NCBI GenBank assembly: GCA_001751155.1
Contig: MAXR01000145.1
Location: forward strand, 1-9,249
Source of the DNA: Desulfuromonadales bacterium C00003068
GTDB taxonomy: Bacteria; Desulfobacterota; Desulfuromonadia; Desulfuromonadales; Desulfuromonadaceae
Direction of reading: 5' to 3'
Length of the DNA stretch: 9,249 nucleotides
Part shown: in pieces, positions 1 through 6,484 of the stretch
Position numbering within the stretch: the first letter of the stretch is position 1
Layout of the letters: the number at the start of each line of letters is the position of its first letter
The notes under the pieces: generated by a model
Database searches by the model: none
Told to the model about the DNA's origin: nothing
What the model saw: the letters and a program-made list of their open reading frames with translations, nothing else
Translations under genes and position numbers: made by a program

Positions 1-874
1 GCGTATCCCTGTCGAGGTGGATATTGCGAGTGAATTTCGTTACCGTCAACCTCTGGTCAGCGATAAAACGCTAACGTTGGTCATCAGTCAAAGCGGCGAA
101 ACAGCAGATACCCTCGCTGCGCTACGTGAAGCGCATGAGCGCGGCGGCAAAGTTGTTGCAATTTGTAATGTCGTTGAATCATCCATCGCCCGTGAAAGTG
201 AAGGGGTGATCTACACCCATGCCGGCCCCGAGATCGGCGTTGCATCGACTAAAGCATTTACAACCCAACTCGTCGCGCTATTTTTATTTGCTCTTCACTT
301 GGCGCAAACGCGACAAACCCTGACGACGACAAAGGTACAAGAGCTAATCAGCGAGTTACTAACACTGCCGCGCAAGCTGGAAGAGACCCTTGAACTTGAC
401 GGTATTATCGAACAAGCAGCGCGTAAATTTATCCACGTGCACGATTTTCTTTATATCGGTCGCGGCAATCAATATCCCATTGCTTTAGAGGGAGCTCTCA
501 AGCTTAAAGAGATCTCCTATATTCATGCTGAAGGCTACCCCGCAGGTGAAATGAAGCATGGACCGATCGCCTTAATTGATGAAGAACTGCCTGTAGTGGT
601 CATTGCACCAATTAATGCAACCTACGAGAAAGTGATCTCCAACATGGAGGAGGTTCGTGCTCGTGGTGGTCAGATCATCTCTGTTAGTGATTCCAATTGT
701 CCAAGTTTGCTCGCCGCTTCTAACGTCGCATTTCGTATTCCAACCATCTGCGATGACTTGATGCCAATCATCACCTCGATCCCGCTCCAGCTATTGTCTT
801 ATCATATTGCTGTTTTTAAAGGGACCGATGTTGATCAACCGCGTAATCTTGCTAAAAGCGTTACCGTTGAATAA
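1..874 (+). CDS. glmS: Glutamine--fructose-6-phosphate aminotransferase (isomerising), C-terminal part, 5'-truncated
   Basis: GlmS converts fructose-6-phosphate and glutamine to glucosamine-6-phosphate in the cytoplasm, the first committed step toward UDP-GlcNAc for peptidoglycan and lipopolysaccharide. Only the isomerase half is present; the N-terminal glutaminase domain lies left of the window. The frame is open from base 2, so the GTG at 17 is an internal valine codon and not a start. Visible hallmarks are the first SIS-domain sugar-phosphate loop ([16 protein letters not shown]), the [10 protein letters not shown] segment, the second SIS domain with [20 protein letters not shown] and [11 protein letters not shown], and the canonical C-terminal end NLAKSVTVE, whose lysine belongs to the active site in the family. 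The C-terminus is intact, ending in TAA. The PBP1A gene follows after 26 bases on the same strand, so the two are probably co-transcribed. Identification is secure. Confidence 0.97.
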   Translation, partial: RIPVEVDIASEFRYRQPLVSDKTLTLVISQSGETADTLAALREAHERGGKVVAICNVVESSIARESEGVIYTHAGPEIGVASTKAFTTQLVALFLFALHLAQTRQTLTTTKVQELISELLTLPRKLEETLELDGIIEQAARKFIHVHDFLYIGRGNQYPIALEGALKLKEISYIHAEGYPAGEMKHGPIALIDEELPVVVIAPINATYEKVISNMEEVRARGGQIISVSDSNCPSLLAASNVAFRIPTICDDLMPIITSIPLQLLSYHIAVFKGTDVDQPRNLAKSVTVE

Positions 875-900
875 AAACCTGAAGACTGAGTAAACCTTTC

Positions 901-3297
901 ATGACAACTCTCTATAAAATTTTACGTTGGCTGGCGTGGTTAACCCTCGCCGGCGGCATCGTTTCACTCTCTGCAGTGGCTGGAGCTTACTTCTACGTCG
1001 CCAGTTCGTTACCACATTTCGCCACTCTCGCAGATTACCAACCACCTGCGATCACCCGTGTCTACAGTGAAGATGGCCAAACAATTGCTGAGTTTTACGA
1101 AGAGCGACGCATTGTCGTTCCCGTAAACCACATGCCACAAAAATTAATCCAAGCCTTTGTTGCTGCCGAAGACTCTAATTTTTTTGAGCACCAAGGGATT
1201 GATATTATTTCAATTTTTCGCGCAGCACTGAAAAATATTAAAGCTGGCGGAATCGTTCAGGGTGGCAGTACCATCACCCAACAAGTGGCGAAAAGCTTAC
1301 TTTTAACTCCAGAACGAAAGTTTTCGCGAAAATTCAAAGAGGCAATTCTTGCATGGAGAATGGAACAACGCTTTTCTAAGCGTGAGATTCTCTATCTTTA
1401 TCTGAATCAAATTTATCTCGGCCATGGCGCCTACGGGGTTCAAGCGGCCTCTGAAAACTATTTTGACAAAAACGTTGAGGATTTAACACTCGCTGAATGC
1501 AGTATTTTGGCGGGGTTACCCCAAGCACCAAGTCGCTACTCACCTTATCGACATTATAAGCGGGCTAAAAACCGTCAACTCTATGTACTCAGACGGATGC
1601 TCGCCAATGGTTACATTGACGACGAACAGGCCCAGAACGCCTACGCAACCGAATTACAAATTCATCCACGCGCAGATAATTCTGCTGCAGGGACAGGGTA
1701 TTTTTCAGAGCAAGTTCGCCGCTACCTTGAAAATGAATATGGCAAGAAAAGCCTCTATACGGGCGGGCTACAAGTCCATACGACAATGAACTTAGCAATG
1801 CAACAGGCCGCCCAACAAGCAGTACGTCAGAATTTACATAACCACGATAAACGGCAAGGCTATCGCGGTGTGGTGCGTCAGCTTAGTGAGCAGGAAGCCT
1901 TTGCGGCAATTCAAGAGCAAGAGCTTCAACTACAAAAATCGCCACTTAAGGTGGGGGAAATCGTTGAAGCGATCATTACGGGAAGTTCTGACACTGAATT
2001 AGCCCTCCAAATCGGTTCATTTTCAACGTCGTTAGCACGTAAGAAAATAGCGTGGGCAGGTCCTTTTACTATCATTTCAGCGACCACAGAACCTATTATT
2101 CAAGAAACAGAATCAAAAGGATCAATCATCAGTATTGGTTCAGTGATTTTGGTGAAAATTTTAAAAATTGAAAATCAAACTCTCGATGTTGATCTATTTC
2201 AACAACCGCTTGCTCAGGGTGCTTTGCTTGCCATGGATCCTCACACTGGTTTTGTTAAAGCAATGGTGGGTGGATACGATTTTGCCACCAGCCAGTTTAA
2301 TCGGGTACTTCAGTCAAACCGTCTACCTGGTTCAGCCATTAAACCTCTCATCTACTCTGCTGCAATTGACAAAGGCTACACCACAGCTTCAGTAATTCTT
2401 GATACACCACTTATCTTTAAAGATAAAACAGCGGACGGCGAAGAACGCGAGTGGAAACCAAAAAATTATGGCAACAAATTTTCCGGTCCAACCTCTTTGC
2501 GAAAAGCACTGACCCACTCGTACAATATAATCACCATCAAATTATTAAACAAGATTGGCATTGGTTACACTGCCCGCTATTTAAAAAAATTGGGAATCAC
2601 ATCACCAGTAAATCGTGATCTCACTATGGCTCTTGGCTCAAGTGCTGTTACCCCGCTTGAACTCGCAACAGCCTATTCCGTTTTCGCCAGTGGCGGTGTT
2701 AAGACTGCGGCAAACTATATCACTCGAATCACAGACAGAAACGGACGAATTTTACAATCAATTGATCCTGCTGATTTTCCGCATGGTCTTGCTGAAGATC
2801 AAAAACTGATTCGACTTGAACGCCAACGCGTTATATCCAAACAAACAGCGTGCCTTGTAACGAATATGCTTGAAACCGTCGTCCAAAAGGGGACAGGCTG
2901 GCGCGCAAAAGCACTTAAACGACCCACCGCTGCTAAAACAGGAACAACGAACAACCTTAAAGATGCATGGTTTGCAGGTTATATTCCGCAATTGGTGACT
3001 GTTTCATGGGTAGGGTACGATCAAGAAAGATATCTTGGGAAAAATGAAACAGGCTCCAAAGCGGCCGCACCAGCATGGGTAGACTTTATGAAACATGCAG
3101 TAACGCAACTTCCCGCTGAAAATTTTTCCATTCCTGATAATATGGAATTCCACCCCATCGATCCCAAAACGGGGCTTCTTGAACCTGAAGATAGCGTTAC
3201 AGCTCATATTGAGATGTTTTCACCGGGAACCGCACCAACTCGCTATGCTTTAGACGAAGACAAACTGAAACCTCAAGACTTTTTCCGTCTCGACTAA
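901..3297 (+). CDS. mrcA: Penicillin-binding protein 1A, bifunctional transglycosylase/transpeptidase
   Basis: This class A PBP (798 aa) polymerises lipid II into glycan strands and cross-links the peptides on the periplasmic face of the inner membrane. A short cytoplasmic N-terminus precedes one membrane anchor at about residues 8-34. The GT51 transglycosylase domain shows AAEDSNFFEHQGID, with catalytic Glu90, then GGSTITQQVAKSLLL (121-135) and KREILYLYLNQIYLG (160-174). A middle insert at about 318-435 fits the OB-like domain of Gram-negative PBP1A. The transpeptidase has SAIK with nucleophile Ser478, SYN at 540-542 and KTG at 679-681, so both active sites look intact. The ATG at 901 puts the membrane segment at the correct distance; its ribosome site is weak (GAG about 10 bases upstream). 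It lies 26 bases after glmS and converges with the minus-strand genes. The alternative symbol is ponA; PBP1A is favoured over PBP1B by the motifs and the middle insert. Confidence 0.95.
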   Translation: MTTLYKILRWLAWLTLAGGIVSLSAVAGAYFYVASSLPHFATLADYQPPAITRVYSEDGQTIAEFYEERRIVVPVNHMPQKLIQAFVAAEDSNFFEHQGIDIISIFRAALKNIKAGGIVQGGSTITQQVAKSLLLTPERKFSRKFKEAILAWRMEQRFSKREILYLYLNQIYLGHGAYGVQAASENYFDKNVEDLTLAECSILAGLPQAPSRYSPYRHYKRAKNRQLYVLRRMLANGYIDDEQAQNAYATELQIHPRADNSAAGTGYFSEQVRRYLENEYGKKSLYTGGLQVHTTMNLAMQQAAQQAVRQNLHNHDKRQGYRGVVRQLSEQEAFAAIQEQELQLQKSPLKVGEIVEAIITGSSDTELALQIGSFSTSLARKKIAWAGPFTIISATTEPIIQETESKGSIISIGSVILVKILKIENQTLDVDLFQQPLAQGALLAMDPHTGFVKAMVGGYDFATSQFNRVLQSNRLPGSAIKPLIYSAAIDKGYTTASVILDTPLIFKDKTADGEEREWKPKNYGNKFSGPTSLRKALTHSYNIITIKLLNKIGIGYTARYLKKLGITSPVNRDLTMALGSSAVTPLELATAYSVFASGGVKTAANYITRITDRNGRILQSIDPADFPHGLAEDQKLIRLERQRVISKQTACLVTNMLETVVQKGTGWRAKALKRPTAAKTGTTNNLKDAWFAGYIPQLVTVSWVGYDQERYLGKNETGSKAAAPAWVDFMKHAVTQLPAENFSIPDNMEFHPIDPKTGLLEPEDSVTAHIEMFSPGTAPTRYALDEDKLKPQDFFRLD

Positions 3298-3326
3298 ACG
3301 TTTCATATCGCCTCTACGACAAAATA

Positions 3327-3362
3327 AACGCCCCAACCATCACTAAGTATGGCTGGGGCGTT
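3327..3362 (-). terminator. Rho-independent terminator of the nth-side transcription unit, possibly bidirectional
   Basis: Inverted arms at 3329-3340 and 3349-3360 (CGCCCCAACCAT / ATGGCTGGGGCG) enclose an 8-base loop; two A-T pairs extend the stem to 3327-3362. Read on the minus strand, the single imperfect position becomes a G-U wobble, so the stem is fully paired, and it is followed by TTTATTTT, a good U-tract. Read on the plus strand the same position is an A-C mismatch and the following bases (TTATACATT) make a poor U-tract. It therefore fits best as the terminator of nth, whose stop is about 40 bases before it, and may also act more weakly for mrcA. Confidence 0.85.
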
Positions 3363-3402
3363 ATACATTCAACACGGTGTCTTTTTAAGCCTTCAACTGT
3401 TA

Positions 3403-4047
3403 TTAAAAACATTTCGCGCATTGTTTTTCTACCGGACAACATTCACAGTCGGGTTTTCTAGCTTTACACACAGCTCGACCATGATAAATAAGGAGATGAG
3501 ATGTGTGACCCCATTGCAGGGGCGGGATCAATGCGCACAACTCTTTTTCTATCTTTTCCGGATCCACAAGAGTGGTCAAACCAAGGCGAAATGCGACACG
3601 CTTAACGTGGGTATCGACAGCAAACCCAGCAACATTAAATGCATTGCTTAACACCACATTTGCCGTTTTTCGGCCAACGCCAGGCAGAGTCACCAAATCT
3701 TCCATCGTCGCGGGAACGACTCCACCGTAACGAGTACATATAATTTGTGCTGATCCAACGACACTTCGAGCTTTATTGCGAAAACAGCCCACCGTGCGAA
3801 TCACCTCAGCAACCTCTTCAGGACTCGCAGCAGCATACTCTTCTACGGTTCGATACCTTTTAAACAGTTGCTCCGTGACAATGTTTACCCGAACATCAGT
3901 CGCTTGAGCTGACATAATAGTGGCAGCTAACAACTCGAAAGGTGTTCTGAAGTTCAATGAGCAATGAGCATCTGGATAAATTTTATCGAGTATTACTAGT
4001 AGATTAGCGACATTTTGTTTAGTTGGATTAACTCGTGATTTTGACAT
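3403..4047 (-). CDS. nth: Endonuclease III (DNA glycosylase/AP lyase, 4Fe-4S)
   Basis: Endonuclease III removes oxidised pyrimidines from DNA and cleaves the abasic site by beta-elimination, starting base-excision repair. The protein is 214 aa, the usual length. The helix-hairpin-helix is LPGVGRKTANVVLSNAF, carrying catalytic Lys127. Catalytic Asp145 sits in GFAVDTHVKRVAFRLGL. The N-terminal MSAQATDVRVN segment is typical of the family. The C-terminus has the Cys-X6-Cys-X2-Cys-X5-Cys iron-sulfur pattern at Cys194, 201, 204 and 210, then ends three residues later with one further cysteine (213). The ATG at 4047 gives a family-normal N-terminus; upstream on the minus strand is a weak ribosome site (AAGAAGTGG). 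It is the last gene of the minus-strand series, 66 bases after the EEP-fold gene, and that gap holds DnaA-box-like sequences and a candidate promoter. All key residues are present. Confidence 0.96.
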   Translation of the reverse strand: MSKSRVNPTKQNVANLLVILDKIYPDAHCSLNFRTPFELLAATIMSAQATDVRVNIVTEQLFKRYRTVEEYAAASPEEVAEVIRTVGCFRNKARSVVGSAQIICTRYGGVVPATMEDLVTLPGVGRKTANVVLSNAFNVAGFAVDTHVKRVAFRLGLTTLVDPEKIEKELCALIPPLQWGHTSHLLIYHGRAVCKARKPDCECCPVEKQCAKCF

Positions 4048-4070
4048 AGATGACCACTTCTTATTTCTTA

Positions 4071-4099
4071 ATTATTGAGTTTATCCACTTTATACACAA
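4071..4099 (-). promoter_or_regulatory. Candidate sigma-70 promoter for nth
   Basis: Read on the minus strand, TTGTGT (4094-4099) and AATAAT (4071-4076) are separated by 17 bases. The -10 matches TATAAT at 5 of 6 positions; the -35 matches only the TTG of TTGACA. The -10 lies 23 bases upstream of the nth start codon, leaving room for a short leader. In an AT-rich gap a match of this quality can arise by chance, so this is a candidate only. If real, it would let nth be expressed separately from the genes upstream. Confidence 0.3.
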
Positions 4100-4110
4100 T
4101 GTTATCCACA
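4081..4110 (+). promoter_or_regulatory. Cluster of three DnaA-box-like 9-mers
   Basis: Three same-orientation 9-mers fill the gap between nth and the EEP-fold gene: TTATCCACT (4081-4089, last base off consensus), TTATACACA (4090-4098, perfect for TTATNCACA) and TTATCCACA (4102-4110, the strongest E. coli-type box). The first two abut and the third follows after 3 bases. A very AT-rich stretch (about 4059-4080) adjoins on the nth side. The match to the DnaA consensus is read directly from the sequence. That DnaA binds here, or that the site controls nth or titrates DnaA, is inference. The cluster overlaps the candidate nth promoter. I saw no other perfect TTATNCACA match when scanning the window by eye. 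Confidence 0.65.
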
Positions 4111-4113
4111 GCT

Positions 4114-4836
4114 CTATAAAGGATCTGTTGCAATTTCCATCCTTGATTGTAACGAATCTTCTACCGATAATGAGACACGATTATCTAGAATCTCAACATC
4201 CAAAACTATGGGCAAGTGGATGGTTGCTTTACGGGCTGGCCCACTTCGATCAATATGGATAGCTAATAATTTGATATGATCGGTAGCATAGACGCGGTCA
4301 CGACTTAAGATAGGAAAGTATGATGGATAGGTGCCGCGCAGAAATGTAGGCGATAAGCGTGTAAATTTATCTTGAAACTGATAGTGACCTGAAACCCAAA
4401 TACTATCGAAAAAATCACCTAGAATAAGTGACGGAAATTGAAGACTGTGTGTTTGAAAGAGATCAAGACTTAACAACTTACGAATCTGTTCAGGACGCTT
4501 GAAAAAAGCACCCTTCATCGCAACATTCAATACATTGAAGCGACACTCACCATTCGTATGCTCAGAGTACATACAACCCGCACCATATTCAAAATCATAG
4601 GTGCGACTAATTTTAATTGATCGTTTAGATAATAAAACTAATCCGCCTGATTGGTTCTCCTGATTGTTCGTGTACAACGAATAACCAAATTGTGTCGCCA
4701 AACGACGACAAACAGACAAACTCGTTACATTTTGTAATGTAATCAAGTCAGCCTGCCAATATTGTATCGTGTGGCATAATGCCGATGAATCACGGCAGCC
4801 TTGCAGATTATACGACATGATGCGGATCGTGGTCAT
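4114..4836 (-). CDS. Endonuclease/exonuclease/phosphatase-fold protein with degenerate active site
   Basis: This 240-aa protein shows the motif order of the EEP (DNase I-like/APE1) superfamily: IMSYNLQGCRD (about 6-16, conserved Asn10), DLITLQNV (30-37), GGLVLLSK (64-71), LILGDFFD (137-144), a late FPILSRDRVYATDH region (174-187) and ARKATIHLP (201-209). The usual forms of three of these are LQE, GDFN and SDH. Here the metal-binding Glu is Asn36, the Asn after GDF is Phe143, and the Asp before the final His is Ile206. A His often found near residue 106 is Ala. Asn10, Asp141 and His207 are retained. Family membership is fairly clear, but phosphodiesterase activity is doubtful and the substrate is unknown. 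There is no signal peptide or membrane segment. The ATG at 4836 has GAGG five bases upstream. It sits 36 bases after the cyclophilin gene and 66 before nth. Confidence 0.75.
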   Translation of the reverse strand: MTTIRIMSYNLQGCRDSSALCHTIQYWQADLITLQNVTSLSVCRRLATQFGYSLYTNNQENQSGGLVLLSKRSIKISRTYDFEYGAGCMYSEHTNGECRFNVLNVAMKGAFFKRPEQIRKLLSLDLFQTHSLQFPSLILGDFFDSIWVSGHYQFQDKFTRLSPTFLRGTYPSYFPILSRDRVYATDHIKLLAIHIDRSGPARKATIHLPIVLDVEILDNRVSLSVEDSLQSRMEIATDPL

Positions 4837-4872
4837 AATGGCCTCATTGTCCGCGTTGAGCCCTACGACTAT

Positions 4873-5433
4873 TTACTTTTTCTCTAGTCGCTCAATCGCT
4901 TGAATCATTACGGGCTTTAAGGGGACATCACTCATCCCTTTTTTTCTTCCCGTTGCAACGGTTGCTATGGCATCAACAATATCCATCCCCGATGTTACTC
5001 GACCAAATACAGCATAGCCATAACCCTGAGTAGTTTTAGAGCGGTGGTTTAAAAAGCGATTATTTGCATGGTTTATAAAAAATTGACTTGTCGCACTATC
5101 AACCACCCCGGTGCGAGCCATTGCAATAGTACCGCGCTCATTTTTTAGGCCATTCGCGGCTTCATTTTTAATTTCATCACCAGTAATTTTTTCGGATAAA
5201 CTTCTGGTAAAGCCACCACCTTGAACCATAAAGTTTGGAATAACACGATGAAAAACCGTATTACTATAAAAGCCTGTATCAACATAATGTAAAAAATTTG
5301 CTGTAGATATCGGTGCTTGTTGTTGATTTAACTCAACCTCGATATTACCCATATCTGTCTTAATAATAACAAATGGCTCTGCAATACAAATGGTCGGAAC
5401 CAATAATACTAAAAAAATCAAAAAGGCTTTCAT
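4873..5433 (-). CDS. Cyclophilin-type peptidyl-prolyl cis-trans isomerase, exported
   Basis: This 186-aa protein catalyses cis-trans isomerisation of proline peptide bonds and so assists protein folding. Residues 1-18 ([18 protein letters not shown]) form a signal peptide with a plausible signal peptidase I site after Ala18, so the mature protein is probably periplasmic, like E. coli PpiA. The cyclophilin core has [14 protein letters not shown] (61-74) with catalytic Arg63, then [10 protein letters not shown] (116-125) and [15 protein letters not shown] (140-154). The position of the tryptophan that confers high cyclosporin sensitivity in eukaryotic cyclophilins appears to be Phe127, as in many bacterial members. 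The ATG at 5433 places the signal peptide correctly; an AAGGG-like ribosome site lies about 8 bases upstream within AAAGGGATATCCC. It begins 17 bases after gpsA ends, so co-transcription is likely. ppiA is a reasonable name, but orthology was not tested. Confidence 0.93.
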   Translation of the reverse strand: MKAFLIFLVLLVPTICIAEPFVIIKTDMGNIEVELNQQQAPISTANFLHYVDTGFYSNTVFHRVIPNFMVQGGGFTRSLSEKITGDEIKNEAANGLKNERGTIAMARTGVVDSATSQFFINHANNRFLNHRSKTTQGYGYAVFGRVTSGMDIVDAIATVATGRKKGMSDVPLKPVMIQAIERLEKK

Positions 5434-5450
5434 GTGGGATATCCCTTTTT

Positions 5451-6479
5451 TTAAATATATTCTGATTTTAATTCACGTTGCATTAACTCTACAACAACTT
5501 GACGCGGATCTTTATCTTCATAAAGAATAGCATGCATTTCAGAGATAATAGGAACTTCAACATTCAGCTTAAGTGCCAATTGATAGGTTGATAGAGTTGT
5601 CTTTACCCCTTCTGCAACCATCGACATCTCAGCTAAGATATCATCCAAAGAGCGCCCCTTACCTAACGCAATACCAACGGTTCTGTTTCTCGATAGATCA
5701 CCTGTACAGGTCAACAATAAATCACCCATACCTGCGAGTCCAGAAAAAGTCTCCGCTTTAGCTCCCATAGCCATCCCCAACTTTTTCATTTCAGCTAACC
5801 CTCGTGTTATCAACGCTGCCCGTGTATTACAACCATAGCCCAAACCATCACAGACACCCGCAGCCAGGGCAATTACATTCTTTAGAGCACCACCAAGTTC
5901 TGTGCCGATAACATCATTGTTGGTATAAACACGAAAATATTCTGTGTTAAAAATCTCCTGGACCTGATTACAAATTTCATTGTTTTCAGCAGCAGCAACA
6001 ACAGCGGAAGGTTGTTCCAATGCAACTTCTCGGGCAAAAGTAGGCCCTGATATAAAAGCCATCCGGTCATGAAGTTCGACTGGCAAAATCTCTTTTAATA
6101 CATCTGACATCGGTAAAAGAGTTTCATTTTCAATCCCTTTTGAAGCAGAAACAATAATCGCATCTGATCGTATTCCGGCAACAGCTTGCTTAACGACCAA
6201 ACGCATCACCTGGGATGGTGAGACCAACAACAGCAGATCTAAGCCAGACACATCTGAAATTTTGGCACTAAACGTTAGGTTATCTGATAATTGAATGCCA
6301 GGTAAATAACATTCATTTTCATGTGTTTGCGACATCTGCTCGACAAGATCTTCTTCATATGCCCACAACACAACAGAGTAGCCCTTCTTTGCCAGAAGGT
6401 TCGCTAAACTTGTTCCCCAGCTGCCAGCTCCGATCACACCAATTTTCATTTTTTTACCTATTTGGTTATTATCACTCAT
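5451..6479 (-). CDS. gpsA: Glycerol-3-phosphate dehydrogenase [NAD(P)+]
   Basis: GpsA reduces dihydroxyacetone phosphate to sn-glycerol-3-phosphate in the cytoplasm, providing the backbone for phospholipids. The N-terminal Rossmann fold carries [18 protein letters not shown], the dinucleotide-binding GxGxxG motif. Further family blocks are [54 protein letters not shown] with the catalytic lysine, and [20 protein letters not shown]. The start is uncertain. A GTG at 6488 overlaps the gyrA stop (345 aa). The ATG at 6479, chosen here (342 aa), has GAAGAG eight bases upstream, inside the end of gyrA. An ATG at 6449 (332 aa) begins right at the Rossmann strand, which is the commonest arrangement in the family, and has a weak AGG upstream. 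All three keep the whole enzyme. Close coupling to gyrA implies co-transcription and perhaps translational coupling. Confidence 0.93.
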   Translation of the reverse strand: MSDNNQIGKKMKIGVIGAGSWGTSLANLLAKKGYSVVLWAYEEDLVEQMSQTHENECYLPGIQLSDNLTFSAKISDVSGLDLLLLVSPSQVMRLVVKQAVAGIRSDAIIVSASKGIENETLLPMSDVLKEILPVELHDRMAFISGPTFAREVALEQPSAVVAAAENNEICNQVQEIFNTEYFRVYTNNDVIGTELGGALKNVIALAAGVCDGLGYGCNTRAALITRGLAEMKKLGMAMGAKAETFSGLAGMGDLLLTCTGDLSRNRTVGIALGKGRSLDDILAEMSMVAEGVKTTLSTYQLALKLNVEVPIISEMHAILYEDKDPRQVVVELMQRELKSEYI

Positions 6480-6484
6480 AGAGA

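Noticed and set aside
429..437. TTATCCACG, a one-mismatch DnaA box inside glmS
   Set aside because: A lone near-match within coding sequence that encodes conserved GlmS residues; expected by chance.
1583..2991. Several 60-80 codon frames on both strands within mrcA
   Set aside because: All lie inside the intact PBP1A gene in other frames, with no family resemblance.
3349..3651. Plus-strand open frame of 100 codons opposite the end of nth
   Set aside because: It starts inside the terminator hairpin and runs antisense to the well-supported nth; its translation resembles no known family and it has no good ribosome site.
4050..4262. Plus-strand open frame of 70 codons across the nth upstream gap
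   Set aside because: It overlaps the DnaA-box cluster and the end of the EEP-fold gene in antisense. The peptide has no recognisable features and I see no ribosome site.
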